Shown here in pieces: positions 27,808-38,770 of a DNA stretch of 64,000 nt (position 1 is its first letter; every line of letters begins with the position of its first letter). The notes below the pieces were generated by a model, which saw only the letters and a list, made by a program, of their open reading frames with translations, ran no database searches and was not told the DNA's origin. Source of the stretch: Adineta steineri. Taxonomy: Eukaryota; Rotifera; Eurotatoria; Adinetida; Adinetidae. The stretch is taken from positions 310,001 to 374,000 of the forward strand of contig CAJNOI010000081.1 of assembly GCA_905250115.1 (NCBI GenBank), read 5' to 3'. The position numbers and the translations under genes are program-made.

Positions 27808-30658
27808 ATGTCGCGAGTAATTGTTAAAAATTTACCAAAACAAGTATGCAAAAAATTAATCCAGTGATATATAAAATCTCTTAATTTCTCTAGGTAAAAG
27901 AAGAACATGTTCGTAAACATTTTGAAGCTTTTGGACCCATTACTGATTTACAATTAAAATATACTCAAGATGGTATTTTTCGTCGTTTTGGATTTGTTGG
28001 TTATGCGAATGATGAACAAGCACAACGAGCCATTGATAAATTAAATAAATCTTATATTGGTACATCGAAAATTGTTGTTGAACAATGTTTAGATTTAAAT
28101 GATACGAATCGTCCACGACCCTGGAGTAAATATGCTCAACAACAACCTGAACTAATAAAAAAATCGTCGGATGATGATGAGAAAAAGATTAAAATCAAAA
28201 CTAAAGGAAGTAATAAATTAGTCGATGCAATACTTGGTGATCTTAAAGATGATGAAAAATTTAAAGAGTTTGTTAAAAATGTTGATTCAATGAAAACAAG
28301 TGAACAAATTATATGGAATGATTCAATGAATAAGACTAAAGAAGATAAAAAACAATTGTCGAAACCTGTTAAAGAACAACCGGTTTCTTTACCTCCACCT
28401 GTAAAAGAAGAAAAATCTTTAGTACCTCGTTATTTAATTAAAATATGTGGAATACCCTATTCATCAAAAGAACGTGATATTCGTCAATTTTTTTCTCCTC
28501 TATCAATTATTAGTGTACGTTTAATTCATAATCGAAAGACGAATTCATTATCTGGAGTTTGTTGGATAGAATTAGAAAATGAAGATGATATGAATAAAGC
28601 AATGCTTAAACAAAAATCAATTTTAACTATAGAAAAAACTGGTGAACATCGTTATTTAGAATTAAGTTCATTTATAAAAAATAAAGATGCATTAAATAGA
28701 TCAACAAACAATAATAATAATAATAATAAAAAACCATTAAAAATCTATGAACCGATTAATGAATCAATTGGTGAAACAGGTGAATTATTCGTTCGAAATC
28801 TTTCATATAGAACAACAGAACAAGATCTAGAAAATCTTTTTAATCCATTTGGACAAATAACAAGTATTAATATGCCTATTGATAGTTTAACGAAACAACC
28901 AAAAGGTTTTGCTCATGTTACATTTATGTTTCCAGAACATGCATTAAAAGCTTTTAATGAACTTGATGGACGTGCTTTTCAAGGGCGATTATTACACATT
29001 CTACCCGGAAAAACACAACAACAACAACAGCAACAAGATTCAACTGATTCGAATAATAATAATCAAGTAACACCGACTTCAATTGCAACATCATCTGAAC
29101 AAAATTGGAATACATTATTTCTTTCGTCGAATGTTATTGCAGAAATAATGGGTGAACGATATGGTCTTGATAAAGCAACGATAGCTACTTCAACGAAAAA
29201 GAATGATAGTTTAGCTGTACGATTAGCTGTTGGAGAAACTCAAATTGTACATGAAACTCGACAGTTTTTAATGGATAATGGTGTTCAATTAGATTCATTT
29301 AGTCAAGCATTATCATCTACGAAACGAAGTAAAACAGTTATTTTAGCTAAAAATTTACCGATGAAAACACATGATCAAGATTTACGAATTTTATTTGAAA
29401 AATATGGTAAATTACAACGAATTATTTTACCACCCTATGGTCAATGTGCATTAATTGTATTTGAACATCCACAAGAAGCACGACAAGCATTTAAACAATT
29501 ATCCTATCGAAAATTTAAAGATAATAAACCATTATATTTAGAATGGGCACCGGGAAATGTTCTCTCCGGACAAATTAAACAGGAAGAAAAACCAGTAAGA
29601 AATGAGTCTGTCGAATTCTAATCCTATTAAAATTTTTCTATTTAGACTGAATCACTTGTTGAAGAACAAAAATCAACAATTGCAGATGAAAAGAAAAAAG
29701 AAGACGAAGAAGCAGAAGAGGACACATTTACATTATTTGTCAAAAATCTTAATTTTGATACAACGGATGCCGATTTACAAAATGTATAATTAAATTTTTT
29801 TCTTTTATTAATAATTTCTGTTTTTAGCATTTTTCTTCTATTGGTCTATGTCGTGCTTATGTAGCGAAGAAAAAAGATCCTAAACGTCCAAGTCAATTGT
29901 TATCAATGGGTTATGGTTTTGTTGAATTTTCATCAATGAAACTACTCAATGAAGCTCTTAAACAATTACAACATTCACAACTTCAAGGTCATGAATTAGA
30001 ATTGAAAAGATCCGAACGTACGATGAAATCAAAGTAAATAAAAAAAATAAAATCAATATATAATTTTTTTTCTTGTTTTGTCAATAGTCCACAAACTAAA
30101 TCAACTAAACGTAAACGTCAAATAGAAAAAGAACAACATACAAGTAAAATTTTAGTTAAAAATATTCCATTTCAAGCTAATGTAAGAGAAATACGTGAAT
30201 TATTTCGTGTATTTGGTGAACTTAAATTTGTTCGTTTGCCCAAAAAAATCGATGATGAACATCATCGTGGTTTTGGTTTTGTTGATTTTATTAGTAAAAA
30301 TGATGCAAAAGTAAGACTCGTTTTTTTATTTGAAAAGGAAATGAATTAATTTAATTTTTAAGAATGCATTTGAAGCATTATGTCATAGTACTCATTTGTA
30401 TGGACGTCGTATTGTGCTCGAATGGGCTGATGAAGAAAATGATACAGTTGAAGGTTTAAGAAGAAAAACAGCAGCAGAATTTGGTAAAAATAAATATTAT
30501 TTTCCATAAAAAAATATATTTTTGTATTTCTAGATCTAAGTTCAACGAGTAAACGTGTAAAACGATCAGAATTACTTGGTGAACTACGTAAAATGGGTGG
30601 AAATGATCAATCATCATCATCAGAAAGAAAACCTGCTACTGAAGAAGATGATGAATAA
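27808..30658 (+). CDS. RBM19: RNA-binding protein RBM19/Mrd1 (six RRMs)
   Basis: Multi-exon gene from ATG 27808, eleven bases after a TTTCTAG acceptor-like site, to TAA 30656-30658. Six RRMs can be followed: RRM1 (SRVIVKNLPKQ, FRRFGFVGY); RRM2 (YLIKICGIPYSS); RRM3 (GELFVRNLSYRTTEQDLENL, KGFAHVTF); RRM4 (TVILAKNLPMKT, with the typical short loop); RRM5 (FTLFVKNLNFDTTD, MGYGFVEF); RRM6 (KILVKNIPFQAN, RGFGFVDF, VLEWADE). Six RRMs match animal RBM19 rather than the five of fungal Mrd1. These nucleolar proteins are needed for pre-rRNA processing and 40S subunit assembly. The tail ends in a Glu/Asp run. Confidence 0.93.
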
Positions 30659-31228
30659 AAAAACAAATATGTTGTTGTTTTCTTGTTTTGTTTTTGTTAA
30701 CCTTGTTTTAGGTTGAAACTATGATAAATAAAAATCTTTTCATCGATAATCGATGAAAAGAAAATAATAGATACATATCTAACTTGAACGTGTCCAATTA
30801 TTATTTTTTCCTATCGTATCGAGAAATTGAAGAGAGAAATAAAAACTTCTCCTTTATTCTAATATAATAGACAGAGTGTTGAACAACAGGCCGCTACGAT
30901 CTTGCTTTCGGGTATATTGTCGAACGATTGCATTTATATTTCTTTGAGAAAAGACTGAAAATAGGGAAACGTAGAGGAAGAGAAAGTCAGTCCGTCATCA
31001 TCGTGACGAAAGAAAAGAGAATTTTTTTCTCTCGATCCTGGACTTGTCGACACACACGCAGAATATATATATATATGCGTAAGAAAAGATAGAGAACAAA
31101 TAAACGTCCTTCGATGTTCTTAGAAAAAAAAGGAATTGAAGGGCTATATAGATTCTATATGTCGTTCATAACACATTAATCATACTACTTGATATTTTAT
31201 TTTTTAATCTTTTAGTTCCTTGTTGATT
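30659..31228. other. Intergenic spacer with perfect hairpin
   Basis: 3' region of RBM19 and 5' region of the transporter. A perfect 25-base hairpin lies at 30736-30760. The remainder is AT- and GA-rich with no coding signal. Confidence 0.5.
30736..30760. repeat. Perfect palindrome, 12-base arms
   Basis: CTTTTCATCGAT, a single A, then ATCGATGAAAAG. It lies about 80 bases after the RBM19 stop codon, so it would fold as a tight stem in the 3' UTR. Function unknown. Confidence 0.6.
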
Positions 31229-32826
31229 ATGGGTAAGGGTAAAACAATTATTCTTATTGATGGTGACGCTCCACCACCTTTGATACCATCAAAACGTTTT
31301 ACATTGGCTTTACTTGTCTTTTTTGCTTTTATTGTTCAATATTCTCAACGTGTTAATTTACCAATTGCAATTGTATGCATGGTTAATCGTACAAAATCTC
31401 ATGACTATCAATTATCATTCAATAATACAACAACGACAATAAAACCTCTAGTCTCCGCTTTACAAAAAAGAGGATATCTAGAAGAAAAACAATTCAATTG
31501 GATAGAATTACAACAACAAATTCTTTTAGGAGGTTATTGGGCTGGATATATATTTACACAAGTACCGGGTGGATGGTTAGCAACAACTATAGGTGCAAAA
31601 TGGGTTTATGCTGGTTCACTTTTTACTAGTTCAATTGCTAGTTTTGCATTAACAATAATGTATACGATGTCAAATACACATTTTATTTCAATGTTTCTTC
31701 TTCGTTTTATTGTTGGTCTTGCTCATGGTGTTCTTTTTCCAGCTACAATAGCACTTTGGTCACTTTGGGCTGTACCACAAGAACGAAGTACACTTGCATC
31801 CATTGGATTTTGTGGTACCCATCTTGGAACATCAGTAACAATGCTTCTTGGTGGACTTTTCTGTCGTCATTTATATTCAGGTTGGATGTATATATTTTGT
31901 TTAACAGGTATTTTGGGTTTTATTTGGTTAATATTATGGATATCATTAACATCGGATTCTCCAAATAATCACAAAACCATTAGTGATCATGAACGTGACT
32001 ATATATGTAATTTAACCGGTAGTACTGGTAAAAAACGTTCAATGACATTAGCATCAATACCATGGAAAAATATATTTACATCAAAACCATTAATTGCATT
32101 ATTTATAACACATATTGCAAATTTATTTGGTTTATTTTTCTTTTTAACAAATCTTGGTAAAATTTTAACTGAAATTCATCGTGTACCAACACAATATACT
32201 GGTTATATATTAGCTTGTGGATTTTTTCTTACACTATTAACTAGTCTATCATCAGGTATTATTGCTGATAATCTTGTCCGAAATAATGTTATGACATTAA
32301 CAACTGCAAGAAAAATGTTTAATTCATTAACATCATTTATACCTGTTCTATGTATGATATCATTATGTTTTTGTGATGAATCAAACAAAATTTTAGGAAT
32401 TATTACTATACTTGTTTTTCTTGCCAGTTCAGGTAAATCTAAGAAAAAAAAATAATAAAAGTTCACACTGTTTTTATTACTTCAGGACTTGGTTATGGAA
32501 GTGGTTATGTTGTTAATTTTGCCGATATTGTTCCTGCTTATTCAGGTGTTATTTTTGGTCTTGGTAATTCATTTGCATCCATAGCTGGTGTTATTGGAAA
32601 TATTATTGCTGGTATGATTGTTACTAAACCCGTATTGGAACAATGGAGAAAATTATTTATTATGTTTGGTATTGTTTATTTTATTGGTGGTATTGTCTTT
32701 TTATTTTTTGGTTCAGCTGTACCACGGAAATGGGCAAAATTTCAATCGGTTAATAATGAAAAAGAAAAGAAATTGAATGATGAAGAAATTATTCCAATGA
32801 ATCAAACAAAACAAATTAAAATTTAA
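31229..32826 (+). CDS. SLC17-family (sialin-like) major facilitator transporter
   Basis: Two exons (31229-32432, 32486-32826) encode 514 residues. The ATG follows a TTTTAG acceptor-like site by 13 bases. Family features are QRVNLPIAIVCMVN in helix 1, a glycosylated first loop (FNNTTTT), GYWAGYIFTQVPGGWLA, RFIVGLAHGVLFPATIALW, IASIAGVIGNIIAG-like segments in the second half and a cytosolic charged tail. About twelve membrane helices can be counted. SLC17 members move organic anions (sialic acid, glutamate, nucleotides, phosphate) across lysosomal, vesicular or plasma membranes. The substrate cannot be told from sequence alone. Confidence 0.88.
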
Positions 32827-33058
32827 TATCAAAAATAAAATATTTATATATATTTTTTTTTACTTCCGTCCTTTGTTGTAAGATCAGATTTTTTGAACGG
32901 TCAGTTGATATAAAACAGCAATGAAACTTGTATAAATTCGTTCATTTTATGTTAGTTATTATTTTTTTTTGTTGTTGTATAAATTTCCGTTAATCATGTT
33001 AACTTATAGTACATAAAATAAAATAACAATAATACTTTTTAAATTATCTTCTTTCCAG

Positions 33059-33940
33059 ATGAATATAATTTCTAATTTTGTTTTTCGTCAATCTATTTGT
33101 TTATCAACTCGACATTTGTTAATAAACAATCGAACATATAAATCAAATTTATCTTATGATAAATTATTTCCAAATTCTAAATCACTTGATACTTTATCTG
33201 GACCTATTACAGCAGTAAGTTAACAGAATTTTATAGATATATTTTGATTTAATCCATAATTCTAGCCTACGAATGAATCGACCGGTAAAGATAAATTCAA
33301 TGGATTTATTCCGACAGGTATAGTTCAATAATTATTATTTATATTTTATAATTGATATGTGTTCTATTTTTTTTTTGCAGATAAACTAGATATTACACAT
33401 CGACATGCTCGAGGTCCAGGTGGTCAGCATGTAAATAAAAGTGAGAAATTTGTTTTTTCGCTGTATTCTATTTTGTTTTGATTAGCATTAAGTGGTGTTG
33501 AAATTCGTTTTCATATTGATTCAGCAACATGGATACCAGATTGGATAAAACCACGTTTTCGTGATATGGTTTGAATTATAAATAATGATTTTTCTATCTA
33601 AAAAAAACTAAATTTATATATTTTAGTATCAATCACGTATTAATCGAGATGGTTATTTTATAATATTTTCTGATGAAACTCGCCATCGATTATTAAATCA
33701 AGCACAATGTTTAGATCGAATTCGAGCATTAATCCGTGATGCAAGTATTATTCCAAAAGGATTGAGTGAAGAAGAGAAAAAAACAATTGAACAACGGTAA
33801 ATTTATATTTAATTGTATATGAAAGTTATATTCTTTTTTCTTTTAGAAAACAATCGGCATCATCAGAACGTGTTATTCGCAAGCGAATGCATTCACTAAA
33901 TAAACAAGATCGGAAATCTTCGTCAATAGATTTGAATTGA
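33059..33940 (+). CDS. MRPL58: Mitochondrial peptidyl-tRNA hydrolase ICT1 / MRPL58
   Basis: Six exons (33059-33214, 33266-33317, 33381-33440, 33486-33568, 33627-33796, 33847-33940) give 204 residues, the usual size. The start codon abuts a polypyrimidine-AG (TTTCCAG). The N-terminus is Arg/Ser-rich without acids, like a mitochondrial presequence. The catalytic GGQ loop is intact (RGPGGQHVNK), followed by GVEIRFHIDSATWIP and a basic C-terminal tail (RVIRKRMHSLNKQDRK) of the kind that enters the mRNA channel. The protein releases peptides from stalled mitochondrial ribosomes and is also a large-subunit component. Assignment is firm. Confidence 0.93.
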
Positions 33941-34288
33941 TGTGTGAACATGATGTTTTTGTTTTTATATATTTGTTATAATAGAAAACAGGTGTTCATT
34001 TAGAAATAATATATTGTAGTTAGTTTGAACTACTTGATACAGAAAGTATTATTTTCATTTTGTAATCAAATGTTCGACTCATCAATCAACAATTTAATAT
34101 CCTGGGAAATTATGCAAATGTTTAAGAGATAGATTAGTAAAGAATTTATTTCATTTTTTAACAGCTAAATTTGTGTTGTCTTCATTAAAGTTTTCAAAAT
34201 AATCAGACGAAAGAGTCTCGTTATCATCAAATTCATTGTGGTCAATGTTCTTGTCTTCGTCGTAGTAGTCTTCGAAATACTCCATATA

Positions 34289-34430
34289 AGGGTGGGTGTG
34301 GGTGTAAGTGTAGATCTGGCTGAGTGGATGTGCTTGTGCTAAAAAGTAAGACATTCATGACAACCCACACTCTCATACCAACACCCACCCACATACACAC
34401 CCACACCCACACCCACACCCACACCCACAT
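34289..34430. repeat. Interstitial telomere-like repeat, inverted pair, with perfect CCCACA array
   Basis: Left part GGGTGGGTGTGGGTGTAAG, right part CCACACTCTC...ACACCCACCC, ending in five consecutive perfect CCCACA units at about 34397-34428. TGTGGG/CCCACA is the known bdelloid telomere hexamer. The opposing orientation of the two halves gives a foldback shape. Confidence 0.8.
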
Positions 34431-34706
34431 GCTGTTTGACAGTGAGTCGGCTAACTTTCCAACATACCCTGATGCAAAGGAATAATATGATAAAGTGCAT
34501 ATGCAAACGGCAGAAGGCACTTATGTATTTACCTTTTTATCTTCAGAGACACAACAGAATAAGATAATGAATTGTGTTTCAAAATACTTATATGTTAATG
34601 TCTCTCTATGTAAAGAAAAGAACGAATGAAAAAAGGTAAAAGATATTGAAGCTGTTGTAAATGTGCATTTACAGATACACGACCATGTTGGTATTTCTCT
34701 CGTCAG

Positions 34707-34775
34707 CCATGCAAACAAAGAAGAAGGGTGTGGGTTTTTGTTTGCATGGTTCGGTGTGAGTGCGTGTAGGTGGGC
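34707..34775. repeat. Telomere-like tract inside a small palindrome
   Basis: CCATGCAAACAAA at 34707-34719 is mirrored by TTTGTTTGCATGG at 34737-34749 around AGGGTGTGGGT; a second GTGTGAGTGCGTGTAGG tract follows. Short foldback of the same general kind as the larger elements in this half. Confidence 0.5.
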
Positions 34776-35101
34776 GTTCTTTCAATCGTATCTACATCGA
34801 CCTTTTATTTTGTTTTAAATGAACCGTATGAGATGATAGGAAGTAATAATAAGAAAAAAGGATATTCCTTCTATATGAAAGCACATAGTTTTCACACAAT
34901 CGGAGTGTAATCGTACAAAATTCTGCGTACCTGAAATACGAAGTGGAGAACTTCTCACGTTGCATCCTTGCGTATATTTTCTTTGCAGTAGAGCGTGATA
35001 ATGCAAAAGTTGCCTGCAAGACGCTGCCAGCCATTTTTTCAAATTCATCATTCATTTTTCGCAGTGTTACATAGATCTGCATTTCTTTTGGTTTTCCGAA
35101 T

Positions 35102-35639
35102 CAGAGTTCGGTGGGACAAGGATTTTTCTGTCTCGTCCCGCCTCAGACGCAAAAAAATCCTCAGCGTCCCGCGCTCTTATTTTACGTCCAGTTTCGTCCT
35201 GTTCCGTCACCATCTTGAAGGAGGGTGTGGGTGTGAGTATGGGTGTCGATGTGGGTTGCGGATGTACGTGTAGATGTGGGTATCTGTCCTCCTTCCACAC
35301 CCACACCCCTATGCTCTTTCTTCTTGTAGCACAATTACGAATATATGCCTAGTATGGATTTCATGTGATCAATAAGGATAAAGGAGATCTTATATTCGAG
35401 ATAAGAAATAGCGAATAACATTATTCAAATGTTCTATAAAAGTTTTTATCACTAACAATATTTAGCGTTTTTCTTGTAAATAAGTCACTAGAGTTTATAA
35501 ATTCAATCAATATTGATCGTAGGACAATTCTATATAAAGCTTTGTCCAGTCCCGTCCCGCAGTTAAAAACATCTGTCCGGCACCGCCTTGTGGCAAGTCT
35601 TAAAAAATGTGTCCCGTCCAGTAGTTCCACCGATCTCTG
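35102..35639. mobile_element. hAT-like non-autonomous element, 538 bp
   Basis: Left end CAGAGTTCGGTGGGAC, right end in reverse CAGAGATCGGTGGAAC. The flanking octamers TTCCGAAT (35094-35101) and TTACAAAT (35640-35647) match at 6 of 8 positions, consistent with an old hAT insertion. GTCCCGTCC motifs recur inside both halves. A telomere-like foldback (35218-35308) sits inside it. No transposase frame remains. Confidence 0.65.
35218..35308. repeat. Telomere-like foldback element nested in hAT-like element
   Basis: CTTGAAGGAGGGTGTGGGTG on the left and CCTCCTTCCACACCCACACC on the right form arms of about 20 bases; degenerate TGTGGG units fill the centre. Confidence 0.7.
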
Positions 35640-36060
35640 TTACAAATATCGATGAGGTAGTTTTACGGAGTCCTTGCATGAGGTTTTGCAGAGAATTTCA
35701 AGCGCTATATTTTGGTTTAAAAAGTCTTGAAATCAACGAAAAAGTGAAGTGAAAAACTCAAAAATTCTGACATTATAATTCTTTGTGGACCATACATTAA
35801 GAAGCTGAGGCATGATAGCGAGCTAGCAAATAGATTGTTACCTCTAGAACATGTTGGCAAGAGTTTTGACTTTCGTTTTATCTTTGTATATTCAAATGAA
35901 AGTGGTAGACAGAAATAGCCGTTTAAAAAATCGTCATTGTGTGCCTTATCATAGAAGACAAGAGTCAAAATCAACATTCACATCCATTCCAAAGCCGTAA
36001 CAATAATAATAATATCCAGAAGGCAGGCAAAAATTCACATTAGGTAAACGCATAAGAAAC

Positions 36061-37635
36061 ATGAGTGATCCGCAATTGAGAAATAGAGGGAACAATCAAG
36101 AAGCCAGTGCGAGAGTTCCCCACGGTGAAAACAATACAGAAAATATACGAGACAATATAAGCATTCGCGCGTTACTCCGCATGGTGTTTCAACATCCTGT
36201 AAAAGTCATTTTGGTTGTTTCGGGCATTTTCGTTCTTATTTACGCCGTACTACCCGCTCCTAAAGCATGTGATATGAAGATGGCGGAAAATCGGGATTTC
36301 AACAAATATTATGGCATCCTTAGCATGAACAACCATTTTACAACACCAAATGCTGATAACTGTACTTCAACTATCATATTCAAACCAGCATTACCGCAAG
36401 CAATACTAAAACCTGATTATTCAGCAAGTTCATTCTTAACATTGGCACCTTACGGAACTGGGAAAACATTATTGAGATGTGAATATTACAAATCATTACG
36501 ACCAGATACCTACTTCAAAGTATTAATATTAAATAAAGAGATTGATGAATATTTACAAAGATTTGTCGAAGAGAAAGCAATGAGTGGAACAGATTGTGAC
36601 AAGGAAAGTTGCATCATGAAATGGTCAAGTGATGAATTCGGTCAATTACTGCTATCTCTTTTAGTTACACAATTCGTTAACACATTCGAAAAAGAGCCGT
36701 TGAATCTTTCAGATATTTCGTTAGATGAGAAAATCGAACTAATAACTATCATGTGTTATTATTATAACGAGCAAGGTGTGAGCAAACTGGAAAACTTTGT
36801 GAATTCTTTTCTGAAGAAAACCGGCAATTCAATGTACCTAGTAACTAAAGCAGTAGCACAAATTAAACAGAACAATAACGTCTACACAGATACACCCCTT
36901 TTTAGCCATTTGAAAAATGATTCAAAAAAATTAACTGCTCTTAGACAAGATGAGGAAAAATTGCTTTTATTATTAGCGATCGTTGAAGGTGAAGGTTTTC
37001 CAATCAAAGCATTTCAAACTTCTCTGTCGAATAATGTGTTAAATGGTTTAAGACACTTTGCATTGTTTATGAAGAAACATGTTAAAAAAACTGCTGTATT
37101 CATTATTGACGGAATTGATGAAAACCGGTTTTTCTTCAATGAGAATAATGTTAATAAAAAGTCATTAGAATTATTTTGTCGTTCTTCATTATCTCAAGAG
37201 ATTATCGCAATGGTTATGGCTCATAATTTCTATTTATCGGTATTTTATCCTAAAATAGATGGTATTAATATGGAGCACGCGATTATTCGAAAGGATAAAT
37301 TTCCCATACTTGTAATAAAATGGAATATAAAATCATTAATTAATTATGCTGATTATGTTCTGCAAGAAATGAACAAAAATGCATCATCATCTCGTTGCAA
37401 GTCATTCACAGATTTTAAAACACTTGTAAACTATTCTAAAGCGGGACATGCTGAAATCATTAATCAAATTTCAACACCGAGAGTACTTCATTATTTTATG
37501 CTACACTTGATAGAAGAAATGAATCACTGTGCAAATGATGTTAAGGAACCATTTATAGCGACAAAGGAAAACATTTATACTGCTTATGAAACCGCAGCTA
37601 AATCTACTTTTAAGGTTCACTTTATTAATAAATAA
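36061..37635 (+). CDS. Single-pass membrane P-loop NTPase, family copy A
   Basis: Intronless, 524 residues, in a genome where most genes have introns. A polar N-terminus is followed by one membrane helix (about residues 49-66, VILVVSGIFVLIYAVL) and then a 450-residue domain. That domain carries a Walker A motif APYGTGKT (about residue 129) and a Walker B-like VFIIDGIDE (about residue 346). Four cysteines (DNCTS, GTDCDKESC) and an N-C-T sequon precede the ATPase core. More positive charge on the N side of the helix predicts N-in, so the NTPase domain may be lumenal or extracellular. Two closely similar copies lie at 40489-42195 and 49529-51331. I do not recognise the family; the DGxDE Walker B recalls NACHT/KAP-type STAND NTPases, but this is weak. 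Confidence 0.85.
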   Translation: MSDPQLRNRGNNQEASARVPHGENNTENIRDNISIRALLRMVFQHPVKVILVVSGIFVLIYAVLPAPKACDMKMAENRDFNKYYGILSMNNHFTTPNADNCTSTIIFKPALPQAILKPDYSASSFLTLAPYGTGKTLLRCEYYKSLRPDTYFKVLILNKEIDEYLQRFVEEKAMSGTDCDKESCIMKWSSDEFGQLLLSLLVTQFVNTFEKEPLNLSDISLDEKIELITIMCYYYNEQGVSKLENFVNSFLKKTGNSMYLVTKAVAQIKQNNNVYTDTPLFSHLKNDSKKLTALRQDEEKLLLLLAIVEGEGFPIKAFQTSLSNNVLNGLRHFALFMKKHVKKTAVFIIDGIDENRFFFNENNVNKKSLELFCRSSLSQEIIAMVMAHNFYLSVFYPKIDGINMEHAIIRKDKFPILVIKWNIKSLINYADYVLQEMNKNASSSRCKSFTDFKTLVNYSKAGHAEIINQISTPRVLHYFMLHLIEEMNHCANDVKEPFIATKENIYTAYETAAKSTFKVHFINK

Positions 37636-37832
37636 AAACACATGATCATAATCTATTATCATACCTTGACTTTATGAACATTAATTTATTGAGTATGAAT
37701 AGTATTAATCAATATTCTATTCATTAACCATTTCTCATCTGCGATTAAAAAGAAACCTTTTTCCTTAATAGTTTTTGTTAACATAATTTTTTTTTGTAAA
37801 ATAAATATGTGACAGATTTGCTTTCTAAACGA
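37636..37832 (+). repeat. Duplicated 3' flank of NTPase copy A
   Basis: About 200 bases after the stop codon are closely similar to 51332-51531 after copy C, with a shorter match after copy B. In both A and C the similarity stops at TTCTAAAC and is followed directly by a TGTGGG-like tract. The duplicated unit is therefore larger than the coding sequence. Confidence 0.75.
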
Positions 37833-37989
37833 GGACTGTGGGTGAGAGGAAGAAGAGGAATGTAGAAACCTCTAGTGCATCGTTAATACCCGTCATCGGA
37901 CTTAAACACTTCAAAGAGCGTGGGTGTTGATGTGCGGGTGTTAGCGTGGGTGCGAGGATGGTTGAGGGTGGGTGAGTGTGAGTGCGGGT

Positions 37990-38770
37990 TAGAGATGTGC
38001 AGGGTACCCTTACCCTCTCCTACCCTACCCTACCCTGCAGGGTAGGGTCAGGGTACGATAAATGGTGGAGATAGTAGGGTAGGGTAAGGGTAAGTTTTTT
38101 TTAACTAGATATATCACTATAGAACGACATCTTTCTCTTGCATATATTAATTTTCTTTAAAATAGAAACGCACAAATATACTAGATAAAAGAAAAAAAAA
38201 TCAAAAGACAGATCCCAATATAATTGCCTGTTTATATACTTTCTCGCACAAAATTCCTTTATTCATTATTTATAATACTAAATGTTTTTTGAAAAATTAA
38301 ATATTTTTGCCTGTATGAATATGTCTACAAAATCTCCTCGAGCTCACATTAAACAAAAAAAAGCAGTAATTCGTCAACTGAAAGAAGGAACTTTAACCAC
38401 AACAAAAGAGCGAAAGAGTTTTCGGTGCTAGTAGTCGAATATTAGAAGAAAGAAGACAAAATTTAAACGAAGATGCTGTGAACGATATTTTGTTATTAAG
38501 AAATTTCAGAAAATGTATTGAATAGTCAAAAGTTATTATTATTTGGAAATAAAATGAAAAAAGCTATTTATCATACGTACTTATTCTTTGATTAAAAAAT
38601 TTCAATTAGTAGGGTAGGGTAGGGTAGGGTAATGATTTAAATAGCATAGGGTAGGGTAGGGTCAGGGTACGATAAATCGTGGAGATAGTAGGGTAGGGTA
38701 GGGTCAGGGTAAAAGAAATTTTCATAGGGTAGGGTCAGGGTATGAAAAATGCTTACCCTGCACATCTCTA
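37990..38770. mobile_element. hAT element, internally deleted, 781 bp
   Basis: Ends TAGAGATGTGCAGGG and CCCTGCACATCTCTA are perfect terminal inverted repeats. A perfect 8-base target duplication GTGCGGGT lies at 37982-37989 and 38771-38778. The arms contain long arrays of GGTAGGGTAGGG / ACCCTACCCT. Inside are decayed pieces of a transposase, including the C-terminal dimerisation region (see 38412-38525). Confidence 0.92.
38315..38525 (+). pseudogene. hAT transposase remnant
   Basis: A frame from the ATG at 38315 reads MSTKSPRAHIKQKKAVIRQL and stops after about 34 codons. In another frame, 38412-38525 reads ERVFGASSRILEERRQNL, then a leucine-rich stretch and TAG. That second piece matches the hATC dimerisation region, whose signature is ER[LV]FS..., followed by R..L. 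The frame break and the small size show a deletion derivative that cannot encode active transposase. Confidence 0.7.

Larger units (their letters stand above)
33941..36060. other. Start of repeat-rich region, no supported gene
   Basis: Holds telomere-like tracts at 34289-34430 and 34717-34775 and the hAT-like element at 35102-35639. A possible acidic minus-strand reading frame at 34151-34285 is not supported well enough to call. Confidence 0.5.

Noticed and set aside
34151..34354. Acidic minus-strand open frame (EYFEDYYDEDKNID)
   Set aside because: Its N-terminal part is translated telomere-like repeat (THTHP-type residues) and no start context, splice sites or homologue could be seen. A short real exon at 34151-34285 is possible but unsupported.
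34397..34430. True chromosome end (telomere)
   Set aside because: Only about five perfect CCCACA units occur and unique sequence continues on both sides, so this is interstitial.
36061..37635. Assignment of the membrane NTPase to torsins
   Set aside because: Although a lumenal NTPase is predicted, the Walker A/B contexts and lack of torsin cysteine motifs do not fit; no family is assigned.
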